64,000 bases of DNA from Nocardia panacis (GCF_003598715.1 NZ_QZFU01000010.1:276111-340110); one strand, 5' to 3'. Shown: positions 6,853-15,481, counted from the stretch's first letter. Translations and numbers: made by a program. The notes: a model not told the origin generated them from the letters alone.

Positions 6853-7905
6853 TTGAGGCTCGATGATGGGGTGGTGCCGGAAGATGATGACGAACTGTTG
6901 GTGACCATTGGGGTGTTCGGGCGCGAGTGTGGGATTACCCCCAGTGCGCTGCGGTTTTATGACGATTGCGGGTTGCTGCGGCCGGTGCGGGTGGATTCGG
7001 TCACGGGGTATCGGTATTACGGGGAGGGGCAGCGGGAAAGAGGGGTGTTGATAAGGCGGTTGCGGGAGATGGGGATGCCGTTGGAGCGGGTGGGGGAAGT
7101 GGTGGATGGGGAGCGTGGGGTGGCGGGGCGGGTGCTGGATGAGTTTGTGGCGGAGACGGGGCGGCGGGCCGAGGCGGCGGTGGAGGGCGCCGCAGCGGTG
7201 AAGCGGATGCTGGGGGTTGGGGCGGATGCGGCGGTGGTCGCGGGGAGCGAGTTGGCGGCGGCGGTGGATCAGGTGTGGCCCGCGGCTGATCTCGGGGGCG
7301 AGATACCGGTATTGGCAGGGGTTTTCGTGGAGGTCACGGCGGAGGCGGTGACTTTGACGGCGACGGATCGGTTTCGGCTCTCGACGCGGGGGCTGGTGCC
7401 GAAGCGGGTGGTGGGAGCCTGGGCGGCGGTGGTGGACGCGGGTGAACTGGCGGCGGCGGGGAGTTGGTTGCGTGGGGCCGGGGAGGTCACTGTTACGCGT
7501 GTGGAGGGGCACCTGGTCCTGACGGCGGCGGGCCGGTCCCGGCGGTGTCGGGTGATCGATGAGCGGTTTCCGGACTATCGGATCGTGCTCGCGGAGTTGG
7601 CGGCGGTGCGCACCCGCATTGTCATTGGCAAGGATGCGCTACTCGCCGCTACGGAAACTGTTGGTCCCATCAGCTTTTCGATCGAGAACCAGATGATGCG
7701 GGTCGGTGACCAAAGGGTTGCCGCAGAGGTAAACGGTGGCGATATCGAACTCGCCTTCGCCGCCGCAAAACTGCGGTCCGCACTGCGGACGGCGCTGGGA
7801 CCGGAAGTGATGCTCGATATTTCGGCCGCTGACCGGCCGGTTGTGGTGCGTTCGGCTACGGATGGCGATCTCACCACGTTGGTAATGCCCGTATTTCACA
7901 AGTAG
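6853..7905 (+). CDS. MerR-type regulator fused to a DNA polymerase III beta (sliding clamp)-like domain
   Basis: Up to 350 residues. Residues about 15-85 are a MerR winged helix (IGVFGRECGITPSALRFYDD, VTGYRYYGEGQRERGVLIRR). After a helical linker, residues about 135-350 resemble two domains of the bacterial beta clamp: LTATDRFRLSTR and VVDAGELAAAGSWL, then VIDERFPDYRIVL and the closing LVMPVFHK correspond to DnaN segments. Full DnaN has three such domains, so this may form a different ring or none. The start is uncertain among TTG 6853, GTG 6871 and TTG 6898. The first ~750 bp use G-ending codons (GGG, GCG, GTG) far more than the rest. The next gene starts 7 bp after the stop. Confidence 0.82.
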   Translation: MRLDDGVVPEDDDELLVTIGVFGRECGITPSALRFYDDCGLLRPVRVDSVTGYRYYGEGQRERGVLIRRLREMGMPLERVGEVVDGERGVAGRVLDEFVAETGRRAEAAVEGAAAVKRMLGVGADAAVVAGSELAAAVDQVWPAADLGGEIPVLAGVFVEVTAEAVTLTATDRFRLSTRGLVPKRVVGAWAAVVDAGELAAAGSWLRGAGEVTVTRVEGHLVLTAAGRSRRCRVIDERFPDYRIVLAELAAVRTRIVIGKDALLAATETVGPISFSIENQMMRVGDQRVAAEVNGGDIELAFAAAKLRSALRTALGPEVMLDISAADRPVVVRSATDGDLTTLVMPVFHK

Positions 7906-7912
7906 GAGTGCT

Positions 7913-8410
7913 ATGAATGCCGATGGGACAATGACCGCCATCATCGAGGCGGTCGAACGGGGCCGGTCGGGTGCGGCGGACGAGGCGCGCGACAGACTCG
8001 AGGGGATCTGGAAATCTCTTGGTCCACAGGGTGATTCACTGCACCGCTGCTCACTGGCGCACTATCTGGCCGATCTGTACGACGATCCCGCGCTCGCCCT
8101 GACCTGGGATCTGCGTGCCTTGGACGCAGCGGACAGCCGCACCGACGGCCGTGCCAAGCGATTCCACGCCGAACTCGATGTCGCCGGCTTCTTCCCATCG
8201 CTGCACCTGAATCTGGCCGACGACTACCGCCGCCTGTCCAGTTTCGACACCGCCCGCGACCATCTCGCCGCCGCCCGCACAAACCTGCACCTGCTCCCCG
8301 ACAACGAGTACGGCACTCAGATCCGCACCGCGCTGGAAGAAGTCGCCGAGGCGATCGACCGCGGTGACACCGCACCTCGCGCCTCGGCTCCCACGGGTCG
8401 GCCGGCTTGA
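7913..8410 (+). CDS. Helical-repeat (TPR-like) protein, partner of the MerR-clamp gene
   Basis: 165 residues, mostly helical. Two or three degenerate tetratricopeptide-like repeats are visible, for example CSLAHYLADLYDDPALALTW and LADDYRRLSSFDTARDHLAA. No catalytic motif or membrane segment. The start ATG follows AGGAGTGCT and lies 7 bp after the MerR-clamp stop, so the two form an operon. I recall this pairing from other actinomycetes but know of no functional study. It could be a protein-interaction partner of the clamp-like regulator. Confidence 0.78.
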   Translation: MNADGTMTAIIEAVERGRSGAADEARDRLEGIWKSLGPQGDSLHRCSLAHYLADLYDDPALALTWDLRALDAADSRTDGRAKRFHAELDVAGFFPSLHLNLADDYRRLSSFDTARDHLAAARTNLHLLPDNEYGTQIRTALEEVAEAIDRGDTAPRASAPTGRPA

Positions 8411-8425
8411 GGCCGCGAAGACGAT

Positions 8426-8839
8426 CTACCGATCGATATCGAGCACCACAACGGGAATGATCCGACTGGTCTTGGCCTGATATTCGGCGAATCCGGGCAT
8501 CTTGGCCGCCATGGCGGCATAGAGCCGATCATGTTCCGGGCCATCGGGCAGCGCCGTGGCCGTCGCGGTATGTGTCTCGGTGCCGATCTCGAGGGTGACC
8601 TTCGGATTGGCCAGCACGTTGTGGTACCAGTTCGGATGGGTGGGGGCGCCGCCCTGGGAGGCGATGATGACCAGCCGGTCGCCGTCGCGGTTGAAGGCGA
8701 CCGGGCTGATGCGGGGCAGACCGGATTTGGCGCCGGTGGTGGTCAGCAGCAGCAGGTCGGCTCCGGCGAACATGCCGCCGACCTTGCCGCTGTTGGCCCG
8801 GAATTCCGCGATGATCTGCGCATTGAAATCACCAGTCAT
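8426..8839 (-). CDS. Nitroreductase-family deazaflavin (F420)-dependent oxidoreductase
   Basis: 137 residues of the DDN/DUF385 split-barrel family, whose members use reduced F420 to reduce quinones, nitroimidazoles or other electrophiles. Diagnostic segments are LLLTTTGAKSGLPRISPVAF, IIASQGGAPTHPNWYHNVLA and the closing IIPVVVLD. No lipid anchor is seen. The start has a GAGGAG eight bases upstream. It is followed downstream on the same strand by the EthA-like gene's tail-to-head arrangement, about 85 bp apart, so common transcription is possible but unproven. Confidence 0.92.
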   Translation of the reverse strand: MTGDFNAQIIAEFRANSGKVGGMFAGADLLLLTTTGAKSGLPRISPVAFNRDGDRLVIIASQGGAPTHPNWYHNVLANPKVTLEIGTETHTATATALPDGPEHDRLYAAMAAKMPGFAEYQAKTSRIIPVVVLDIDR

Positions 8840-8923
8840 GGTCCGCTCCTCAGAGTCGATGCCCCACCCACCCTAGTACCCGCAACCGTCCGAAGACCGC
8901 ACACGGCCGCGGGTACGCCTCGT

Positions 8924-10411
8924 TCAGGCCACCGGCACGGGCTTCGCCACCGCCGACCGGGGTGTCGCCCGCAGCGTGCGCCCCAGATCGGTGTTCATGG
9001 TGGCGAGGGTGTCGAGCAGGTAGTTCTGCCGCATCCGCCACGGGGTGCGGGTGCCCTGCCGGGGGAACTGGTCGATGGCCCGCTGGATGTAGCCGGAGGC
9101 GAGGTCGAGCAGCGGCCGCTCGGTGATGGGACCTTCGGGCTGGGGGACGACGGCGGCGATTCCGTTGTGGTCCATGTAGTTCAGCACCCGGCACACCATC
9201 CGCGAGGTGAGATCCGAACGCAGCGTCCACGAGGCGTTGGTGTAGCCGACGCAGATGCCGAAGTTCGGCACGCCGGTGAGCATCGTGCCCTCCCAGACAT
9301 ATTGGTCGGACACCTTGACCGGGTCGCCGTCGACCCGCAGGGTGATCCCGCCGAAGGCGAGCATATCCAGACCGGTCGCGGTGATGATGACATCGGCCTC
9401 GAGGACCCGGCCCGACTTCAGTCGAATCCCTTCCGGCACAAAGGTTTCGATCTGATCGGTGACGACCTGCGCCTTGCCCTTCTTGATAGCCTTGAAGAAA
9501 TCGGCGCCCGGAGCGGCGCACAGCCGCTGATCCCAGGGGTTGTATCGGGGTGTGAAGTGCTCGGCCACCAGCTTCTCATCGCCGAGGATGCGGGTTGTCT
9601 GCGCGGTCAACATTTTTCGCGCCGCCGCGGGCCAGTGTCGGCAGTACTGGTAGATGGCGATATTGGTCAGGATGTTCTTGCCGCGGATGAGCCGGTGCGC
9701 GAGGTTGGCGGGCAGTAGTTCGCGCAGTTTGTCGGCGGTCTTGTCCCGGCTGGGCACGGCGCTGATCCAGGTCGGCGAGCGTTGCAGCATGGTGACCATC
9801 GACGTGTCCTCGGCCATGGAGGGGAGCAGGGTGACGGCGGTGGCGCCGCTGCCGATCACCACGACCCGCTTGCCGGTGTAGTCCAGGTCCTCGGGCCAGA
9901 ACTGGGGGTGCACGATCTGTCCGGAGAATGTTGCGGCGCCGGGAAATTCCGGTGTGTGACCGTGCTCGTAGTTGTAGTAGCCCGCGCAGGTGTAGAGGAA
10001 TCCGCATTCGATTTCGCGGCGCTCGACCGCCCCTGACTCGTCGCCGACCTCCAAAGTCAGTGTCCAGCGGGCGGTTTCGCCGGACCAGTCGGCCGCGATG
10101 ACCTTGGTCCGGTAGCGGATACTGCGGTCGATACCGTTCTCGGCGGCGGTCTCCTCGATATAGCGCAGGATCGCCGATCCGTCCGCGATGGCTTTTGCGT
10201 CGCGCCAGGGTTTGAAGGGGTAGCCGAGGGTGAACATATCGGAGTCCGAGCGAATGCCCGGATAGCGGAACAGATCCCAGGTGCCGCCCATATCCGGGCG
10301 ATTCTCGAGTATGGCGTAGGACTTGCCGGGGCAGGTGGTTTGCAGGCGATAGGCGGCCCCGATCCCCGAGAGCCCCGCGCCGACGATCACCACATCGAGA
10401 TATTCGGTCAT
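8924..10411 (-). CDS. ethA: EthA-like FAD-dependent Baeyer-Villiger monooxygenase
   Basis: 495 residues, the length of mycobacterial EthA (489). It contains the N-terminal FAD site VVIVGAGLSGIGAAYRL, the Baeyer-Villiger fingerprint FSGQIVHPQFWPEDLDY, and the NADPH site VVVIGSGATAVTLLPSM. Segments such as MGGTWDLFRYPGIRSDSDM and YNPWDQRLC agree closely with my recollection of M. tuberculosis EthA, the enzyme that activates ethionamide. The native role of the family is oxidation of ketones or thio-compounds. In M. tuberculosis the divergent neighbour is the TetR regulator EthR. Here it is an AraC-type regulator starting 70 bp away, which implies different control. The ethA symbol reflects family similarity, not proven orthology. 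Confidence 0.88.
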   Translation of the reverse strand: MTEYLDVVIVGAGLSGIGAAYRLQTTCPGKSYAILENRPDMGGTWDLFRYPGIRSDSDMFTLGYPFKPWRDAKAIADGSAILRYIEETAAENGIDRSIRYRTKVIAADWSGETARWTLTLEVGDESGAVERREIECGFLYTCAGYYNYEHGHTPEFPGAATFSGQIVHPQFWPEDLDYTGKRVVVIGSGATAVTLLPSMAEDTSMVTMLQRSPTWISAVPSRDKTADKLRELLPANLAHRLIRGKNILTNIAIYQYCRHWPAAARKMLTAQTTRILGDEKLVAEHFTPRYNPWDQRLCAAPGADFFKAIKKGKAQVVTDQIETFVPEGIRLKSGRVLEADVIITATGLDMLAFGGITLRVDGDPVKVSDQYVWEGTMLTGVPNFGICVGYTNASWTLRSDLTSRMVCRVLNYMDHNGIAAVVPQPEGPITERPLLDLASGYIQRAIDQFPRQGTRTPWRMRQNYLLDTLATMNTDLGRTLRATPRSAVAKPVPVA

Positions 10412-10480
10412 GGCTCCAGTGTGCGAGGCGCGCGACCCGCATTCTTGACTTCACGCGACAACTATTTGATCCTGGACGAC

Positions 10481-11497
10481 ATGAGTGTCATCAGGTCGGC
10501 CGGACTGCGCGGATTCCGCGCGACCGTCGCGGAGCTCGGCGGCGACGCGGAGATGCTGGCCGCCGCGTGCGGACTCCCGGTGGCCGCCCTCGACGCCGAC
10601 GACCTGCTGGTTCCCGACGCGCGAGTCGACGATGTCCTGGAATTGGCGGCCCGCACCCTGGACTGCCCGGATCTCGGCCTGCGCATCGCCCAGCGTCAGG
10701 ATCTGGATATGCTCGGCCCGCTGGCGCTGGCCATCCGCAACTCCCCGACACTCGACGATGTCCTGGAATGCTCCACCCGCTACCTCTACCTGCACGCACG
10801 CTCCCTGCGCGTCACGGTCGAACCCGATCCCTATGGCGATCGCGGCGTGATCGCCATCCGGTACGGACTCACCCCCGGCCTGCGGCCGGAGGTTCAGAGT
10901 ATGGATCTGGGAATCGCCTTCGTACACCACATGATTCAGCGTCTGGCGGGCGCACAGTACGGCTTGCGCTCGGTGGAATTGTCCTATCGCCCCTTGGCCC
11001 CGCTCGAACGCTATGAACAGTTCTACGGCGTCCCGGTGCGTATCGAACGCCCGAACACCGCGCTGCGTGTCCCGAAAACCCTGTCCAACCGCCCGCTCTC
11101 GGGTGGCAATGAGAAACTGCACCGACTGGCCATGGCCTTCCTCGCCCAGCAGGGCGGCGGCCCCGACGCCTCGCTCGCCCCGCAGGTGCGCGCCGCCGTG
11201 CAGCACCTCATCGGTACGGCGGCATCCGGAATCGACGCCGTGGCACGGCTTTTGAATCTGCACCCGCGCACCATGCAGCGCCGCTTGGCCGCCGAGGGCG
11301 CGAGCTTCGCCAATATCCTCAATGATGTGCGCCGCGACGCCGCGCACCGCTACCTCACCACCACCGACCTTCCCGTCAGCCAGATCGCCTCGCTGCTGGG
11401 TCTGTCCGAACAGGCGACCCTCACCCGCTCCTGTCGCCGCTGGTGGGGCGAGCCCCCCTCCGCCATCCGCCGCAAGTACGCATCGAACCAGGACTGA
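10481..11497 (+). CDS. AraC-family regulator with arabinose-binding-like N-terminal domain
   Basis: 338 residues. The N-terminal ~190 residues match the Arabinose_bd (PF12625) type found in OruR/ArgR-like regulators, with GLRIAQRQDLDMLGPLALAI. The C-terminal ~85 residues are the AraC double helix-turn-helix (GIDAVARLLNLHPRTMQRRL, then FANILNDVRRDAAHRYL and VSQIASLLGLSEQATLTRSC). It is divergent from the monooxygenase gene, so it most likely activates that gene in response to a substrate. ATG 10481 is chosen because upstream codons do not fit the family. Confidence 0.9.
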   Translation: MSVIRSAGLRGFRATVAELGGDAEMLAAACGLPVAALDADDLLVPDARVDDVLELAARTLDCPDLGLRIAQRQDLDMLGPLALAIRNSPTLDDVLECSTRYLYLHARSLRVTVEPDPYGDRGVIAIRYGLTPGLRPEVQSMDLGIAFVHHMIQRLAGAQYGLRSVELSYRPLAPLERYEQFYGVPVRIERPNTALRVPKTLSNRPLSGGNEKLHRLAMAFLAQQGGGPDASLAPQVRAAVQHLIGTAASGIDAVARLLNLHPRTMQRRLAAEGASFANILNDVRRDAAHRYLTTTDLPVSQIASLLGLSEQATLTRSCRRWWGEPPSAIRRKYASNQD

Positions 11498-11581
11498 GGC
11501 TGCGCCGCATCTCCCAGCGAGGACCCTTCGACCCCGCTGGGAGATCACACGAGACATCTCGCGGCCGCGGCGCTCATCGCA

Positions 11582-11881
11582 GTGTCGCTCGCCCTCACCG
11601 CGTGCGCGGGCCAGATGCTGACCGAACTCGACACTGCGCATATCTTCACGGTGCCCGGCGAGCACGACTCCATCGATGACGCCGGGCAGAAGTATCGGGC
11701 CGCGTTCGGCGCGGGCACCCGCGGCGACGGCTGGTACAGCTTCGATATCGCGGGTATGCACCTCATCGGGTTGGTCAATACGCTGCCCGCCGGAAAGCTG
11801 CACGACGCCTTGGGTATTCGTGAGGTCACGTTCGTGCGCGGCACCGAGCCGCCGGCCGTCAAGGATTCGCCGCTGAAATAG
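11582..11881 (+). pseudogene. Fragment of a calcineurin-like metallophosphoesterase
   Basis: A GTG-started frame of 99 residues. Residues about 20-67 (HIFTVPGEHDSIDDAGQKYR, then GDGWYSFDIAGMHLIGLVNT) are the central part of secreted cyclic-phosphodiesterase-like enzymes, where GEHD/GNHD binds metal. The N-terminal D-x-H and later metal-binding histidines are absent, and the frame ends soon after LHDALG. The first residues resemble a lipoprotein signal (ALIAVSLALTACAG) joined directly to the fragment, consistent with an internal deletion. It is unlikely to be catalytic. Confidence 0.6.
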
Positions 11882-11903
11882 TCGAGCGCACTCGCAGCAA
11901 CCA

Positions 11904-11932
11904 GGGCCGTGGCACCGCGGGTGGCACGGCCC
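11904..11932. terminator. Hairpin, probable terminator
   Basis: GGGCCGTG and CACGGCCC pair, with an inner CACC/GGTG stem around GCG, giving about 12 pairs with one G-G mismatch. There is no U-tract, as is common in actinobacteria. It lies 20 bp after the metallophosphoesterase fragment. Confidence 0.5.
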
Positions 11933-12097
11933 CAGTTATGTGACACCTCAACAGAATTTGCCTCGCACCGTGACGATTCGATCTACTGTCCAACCTTCCA
12001 ACGCTGTCGGGACCGAATCATCATCGGATAGTCGGTGAATGAACGAGCCGGATAAACCGACACGACGTAGACTGCCGTTGTCCGGGAGGTCGGTGAG

Positions 12098-14980
12098 TTG
12101 CGATTCGTAGTTCTTGGCGAGGTGCGCGGTTGGCGCGGCGAGGCGCCGCTGGATCTCGGGCCGCCACAGCGGCGCGCGGTGTTGGCCGTGCTGTTGCTGC
12201 GCGTCGGAAAGACGGTCACCGCAGCCGAACTGGTCGAGGCCATCTGGGGTGAGCAACCGGTGCCGCGCGCGGTCGCCGCGCTGCGCACCCACGTCGCCCA
12301 GTTGCGTCGGGCACTCGAACCCGAGCGGGCCTCCCGTGGCCGCTCCGCCCTGCTGGTCTCCGTCGGCGACGGATACGCGCTGCGCATACCACCGGAATCG
12401 GTGGACCTCGCCGAGGTGGACCGACTGGTCGCCGCCGCGACCCAGTTGCGCGCCGAGGATCCGGACGCCGCCAGAAATGCGCTGGCCGAGGCGCTTTCGC
12501 TCTGGCGCGGCCCGGCACTGAGCGGCCTGCCCGGCCCCTTCGCCGAACGGCAGCGCTCCCGCCTCGAACAGTCGCGGCTGGCCATCACCGAGGATAGGCT
12601 CGCCCTCGATATCGAAATCGGCAGGGCCGCCGTCGCGGTCGCCGAACTCGGCCCGCTCATCGACGAACATCCGCTGCGGGAACGCTTTCGCGCCCTGCTC
12701 ATGACCGCGCTCTACCACTGCGGGCGCCAAGCCGAGGCGCTGGAGGCCTACGCCGAGGCACGCCGCGCGCTGGTCGAGGGCATCGGCGTGGAACCCGGCC
12801 CGGAACTGGCCGCCGTGCACGAACAGATCCTGCGCGCCGAAATGCCGACACCCACGGCGCCACACCGGATCAGCACCCCGCCGCCCGCCCAATTGCCCCC
12901 CGATATCGCGGATTTCACCGGCCGCGAGGGCATGGTGCGCGCGCTGGCCGCCCAGCTCACCGATGGTGGTGGCGCGGTGGCCATCTCGGCCGTCGGCGGG
13001 ATGGGCGGCGTCGGCAAGACCACACTGGCCCTGCACGTCGCGCATCGGGTGCGGCCGCACTTCCCGGACGGGCAACTGTATGTGAACCTGCACGGCGTCG
13101 ATTCCGCGCCGACACCACCGCTGGACGCGGTCGGCGGGTTCCTGCGCGCGCTCGGGGTACCGGAGGGCGATATCCCGCCCACCGTCGACGAACGCACCGC
13201 CCAACTGCGCACCCGACTCTCGGGCAAGCGCATGCTGATGGTGCTCGACAATGCCCGTGACAGTGCGCAATTGACGCCCCTGCTGGCAGGCACGCCCGGC
13301 ACGGCCGTACTCATCACCAGCCGCTCGGCCCTCATCGAGATGCCCGCCGTGCGGCGCACCCGCCTCGATGTGCTGGCCGCCGACGAGGCCCTCACCCTGC
13401 TGCGCCACATTCTCGGCGCGGAGCGCGTCGCCGCCGAGGCGCGGGCGGCGCGTGAGGTGGTCGAGCACTGCGGGTACCTGCCGCTCGCGGTGCGGATCGT
13501 CGGCGCGCGACTGGCGGTGCGCCCGCAGTGGACCATCGGTTCGTTCGCCGAACGACTCGCCGACGAGAAGAGTCGCCTCGCGCTGCTGCGGACCGGCGAG
13601 ATCGGGGTCGAGGCCGCCTTTCACCTCGGCTACGGACAACTGAATCCCGAGCAGGCCAGGGCTTTTCGCACGCTTGCCATGGCCGATGTGCCGGATCTGC
13701 CCGTGGACGGTATCGCCGCCATGCTCGGCAGCCCGGTCGACGAGGCCGAGCAGGTCTGCGAATCCCTCGTTGATCTCAGTCTTTTGGAGACGCCCGCGCC
13801 GGGGCGCTACCGATTCCACGATCTGCTGCGGCTTTTCGCGCGCGGTCTGGCCGAGGAGGACGAATCCGACGTCCTGGTGCGGTTACTCGGGTACTACCTG
13901 GCCAGTGTGAAGAATCTGCTGAGCGTCATCGATTTCAGCAACACCACGCGGCTGCTGGTGGCGACACCGGTGCCGGGGCGGGCGTTCGCGAATGGTTCGG
14001 CGGGGCAGGCGTGGAACGACACCGAGCGGCCGGTGGTCATCGCGCTGCACAAGCAGGCGGCGCGGCTCGGCGGGCAGCCACTGGCGGTGGCGGCGGATAT
14101 GGCCTGGGTGATGGCCGAACTGATGGATGTCGGCACCGCGGCACGCGAGTTGTCGCAGGCGCTGGAATCGCTGCTGCGCACCGCGATTCGCATCGGCAAT
14201 CCGGCGGCCGAACGGAAGATCAGGGTGTCGGTCGCGGCCATTCTCCAAGTCGGGCTGGGTGAGGTCGCGCCCAGTGTGCGGCACCTGCGCGGGGTGGCCC
14301 AGCTACCGGTGCGCGACGATGCGGATCGGCGACTGTCCGTACTCACCGACATCCTCCTCGGCATCGCCGAACGCAGGCTCGGCCGGGTCGATGTCTCGCG
14401 CGCGCACTTCGACGCCGCGCTGCGCCTGGCACAGGTGCTCGGCGACCGATCGATGGAGGCGCTGCTGCTCGCACTGGTCACCCGAACCCATTGCGAGGCA
14501 GGCATGTACGACGATGCGGTCGATACCGCCGAGCGGGCCATCGCACTGGCCCGCGAGACCTCCAACCCGATCGCGCTCGGGTGGGCGCTGCACGAGTACG
14601 CCGCCACCATGTCCATGCGCGGCGAGCACGAACGCGCCATCGAACTCGGCGTCGAGGCGGTGCGAACGGCCGAGCACAACGGTGTTCGACTGTGGGAGGG
14701 GTGGGCGCGCACCCGACTGGCCCAGGTCCAGTTGCAGGCGGGCAATCTCGTCGCGGCCGAGGCGCAGGCCGCGCACGCCCTGGGATTGCTCACCAAGGCG
14801 GCCGACCCGATCGACCGCGCCCGCGCCATGGCGCTGCGCGCGGTGGTGCTCTCCCGCCGCGGTCTCATCGGCCCCGCCGAACGCGAATTCCGGGAGGCCG
14901 CCGAGATCTTCCAGCGCGCGGGTCTCACCCCACCCCACATCGGCAGCCTCTTCACCGCCGAACGCAAGACGGGCGTCTAA
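12098..14980 (+). CDS. AfsR/SARP-type STAND regulator (BTAD, NB-ARC, TPR)
   Basis: 960 residues. Domains in order: an OmpR-like winged helix (about 1-95, LGEVRGWRGEAPLDLG, AAELVEAIWGE); a bacterial transcriptional activation domain (about 100-250, VDLAEVDRLVAAATQLR, RFRALLMTALYHCGRQAEAL); an NB-ARC ATPase with Walker A GGMGGVGKTTLALHVAHR near residue 304, Walker B-like MLMVLDNARD and LITSRSAL; and C-terminal tetratricopeptide repeats (about 680-950). It is a full-length AfsR-class transcription factor, ATP-dependent and often controlling secondary metabolism. No biosynthetic cluster adjoins it, so its targets are elsewhere or it acts more widely. The start is TTG 12098 with GGGAGGT seven bases upstream. 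Confidence 0.94.
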   Translation: MRFVVLGEVRGWRGEAPLDLGPPQRRAVLAVLLLRVGKTVTAAELVEAIWGEQPVPRAVAALRTHVAQLRRALEPERASRGRSALLVSVGDGYALRIPPESVDLAEVDRLVAAATQLRAEDPDAARNALAEALSLWRGPALSGLPGPFAERQRSRLEQSRLAITEDRLALDIEIGRAAVAVAELGPLIDEHPLRERFRALLMTALYHCGRQAEALEAYAEARRALVEGIGVEPGPELAAVHEQILRAEMPTPTAPHRISTPPPAQLPPDIADFTGREGMVRALAAQLTDGGGAVAISAVGGMGGVGKTTLALHVAHRVRPHFPDGQLYVNLHGVDSAPTPPLDAVGGFLRALGVPEGDIPPTVDERTAQLRTRLSGKRMLMVLDNARDSAQLTPLLAGTPGTAVLITSRSALIEMPAVRRTRLDVLAADEALTLLRHILGAERVAAEARAAREVVEHCGYLPLAVRIVGARLAVRPQWTIGSFAERLADEKSRLALLRTGEIGVEAAFHLGYGQLNPEQARAFRTLAMADVPDLPVDGIAAMLGSPVDEAEQVCESLVDLSLLETPAPGRYRFHDLLRLFARGLAEEDESDVLVRLLGYYLASVKNLLSVIDFSNTTRLLVATPVPGRAFANGSAGQAWNDTERPVVIALHKQAARLGGQPLAVAADMAWVMAELMDVGTAARELSQALESLLRTAIRIGNPAAERKIRVSVAAILQVGLGEVAPSVRHLRGVAQLPVRDDADRRLSVLTDILLGIAERRLGRVDVSRAHFDAALRLAQVLGDRSMEALLLALVTRTHCEAGMYDDAVDTAERAIALARETSNPIALGWALHEYAATMSMRGEHERAIELGVEAVRTAEHNGVRLWEGWARTRLAQVQLQAGNLVAAEAQAAHALGLLTKAADPIDRARAMALRAVVLSRRGLIGPAEREFREAAEIFQRAGLTPPHIGSLFTAERKTGV

Positions 14981-15201
14981 GCCCCGTCTACCCCCCTTCC
15001 GTTTATCCAACGATTATCGAACGCCGATTCACCCTGGACACCATGCAGACTCGGTGTGAGCGGTTGCACACCGAGGCGGGACAGGAGATCGGCCACAGGC
15101 GGACCCGAGACACGACGCGGAGCCGCCCGCGCGGTGCGTTCGAGGGGTGCGCAAACCGGCAGGCAATCTCCTGCCCACCCCAACTTCTGCGCCAAAAGTG
15201 C

Positions 15202-15218
15202 GTTCCGCCAGGCGGAAC
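15202..15218. promoter_or_regulatory. 17-bp perfect palindrome
   Basis: GTTCCGCC and GGCGGAAC flank a single A. The one-base centre makes it a poor RNA hairpin but a good dimer-binding site. It lies 174 bp upstream of the 29-residue peptide gene; the binding protein is unknown. Confidence 0.35.
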
Positions 15219-15220
15219 CG

Positions 15221-15255
15221 TCGAGCCCGGACCATCCCCTTCGGACCGGGCTCGA
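15221..15255. terminator. Strong hairpin, probable terminator of the AfsR-like gene
   Basis: TCGAGCCCGG pairs with CCGGGCTCGA over 10 bp with a 15-base loop whose ends partly pair. No U-tract follows. It lies between the AfsR-like gene and the sigma-factor operon, both on the plus strand. Confidence 0.5.
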
Positions 15256-15391
15256 CCGCCCTCGGCGGCTGACACTGCCGCGAGAATCGACCGCTCGCGG
15301 CGATTTCCGAACTCGGGTGAATCCTTCGGTGGGGTGAACACCTCTTGTCTATGTGCCGATGACAAGGTCGGCAGGCAACCCGGAGGTGGAA

Positions 15392-15481
15392 ATGGTTACT
15401 GTTGGTATCGGCGTCGTCGTGGTCGCGCTGCTCGTGTGCACCTGCACGGTCGTCATGCGGCGGAGGCGTTCGCGTGAGTGA
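15392..15481 (+). CDS. 29-residue single-pass membrane peptide, coupled to sigma factor
   Basis: The frame starts at an ATG preceded by GGAGGTGGAA, a near-ideal ribosome binding site. It encodes MVTVGIGVVVVALLVCTCTV followed by VMRRRRSRE: one hydrophobic segment of about 20 residues with two cysteines, then a run of four arginines. By the positive-inside rule the C terminus should face the cytoplasm. Its last codons overlap the GTG start of the sigma factor gene by 8 bp. It may be a genuine membrane micropeptide or a leader that couples translation of the sigma factor. Confidence 0.6.
   Translation: MVTVGIGVVVVALLVCTCTVVMRRRRSRE

Larger units (their letters stand above)
14981..15391. other. 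411-bp intergenic region with hairpin and palindrome, no gene seen
   Basis: No open frame here looks coding. It contains an 8+1+8 perfect palindrome GTTCCGCCAGGCGGAAC (15202-15218) and a 10-bp hairpin (15221-15255). The 130 bp after the hairpin presumably hold the promoter of the sigma-factor mini-operon starting at 15392. Confidence 0.55.

Noticed and set aside
10441..10480. TTGACT followed by TATTTGAT as a sigma-70 promoter before the AraC-type gene
   Set aside because: The spacing is only 12 bp, too short for a standard promoter.
11948..13819. Open frame of 623 codons on the minus strand
   Set aside because: Antisense to the AfsR-like gene, with Gly/Arg/Gln-rich composition and no recognisable motif.
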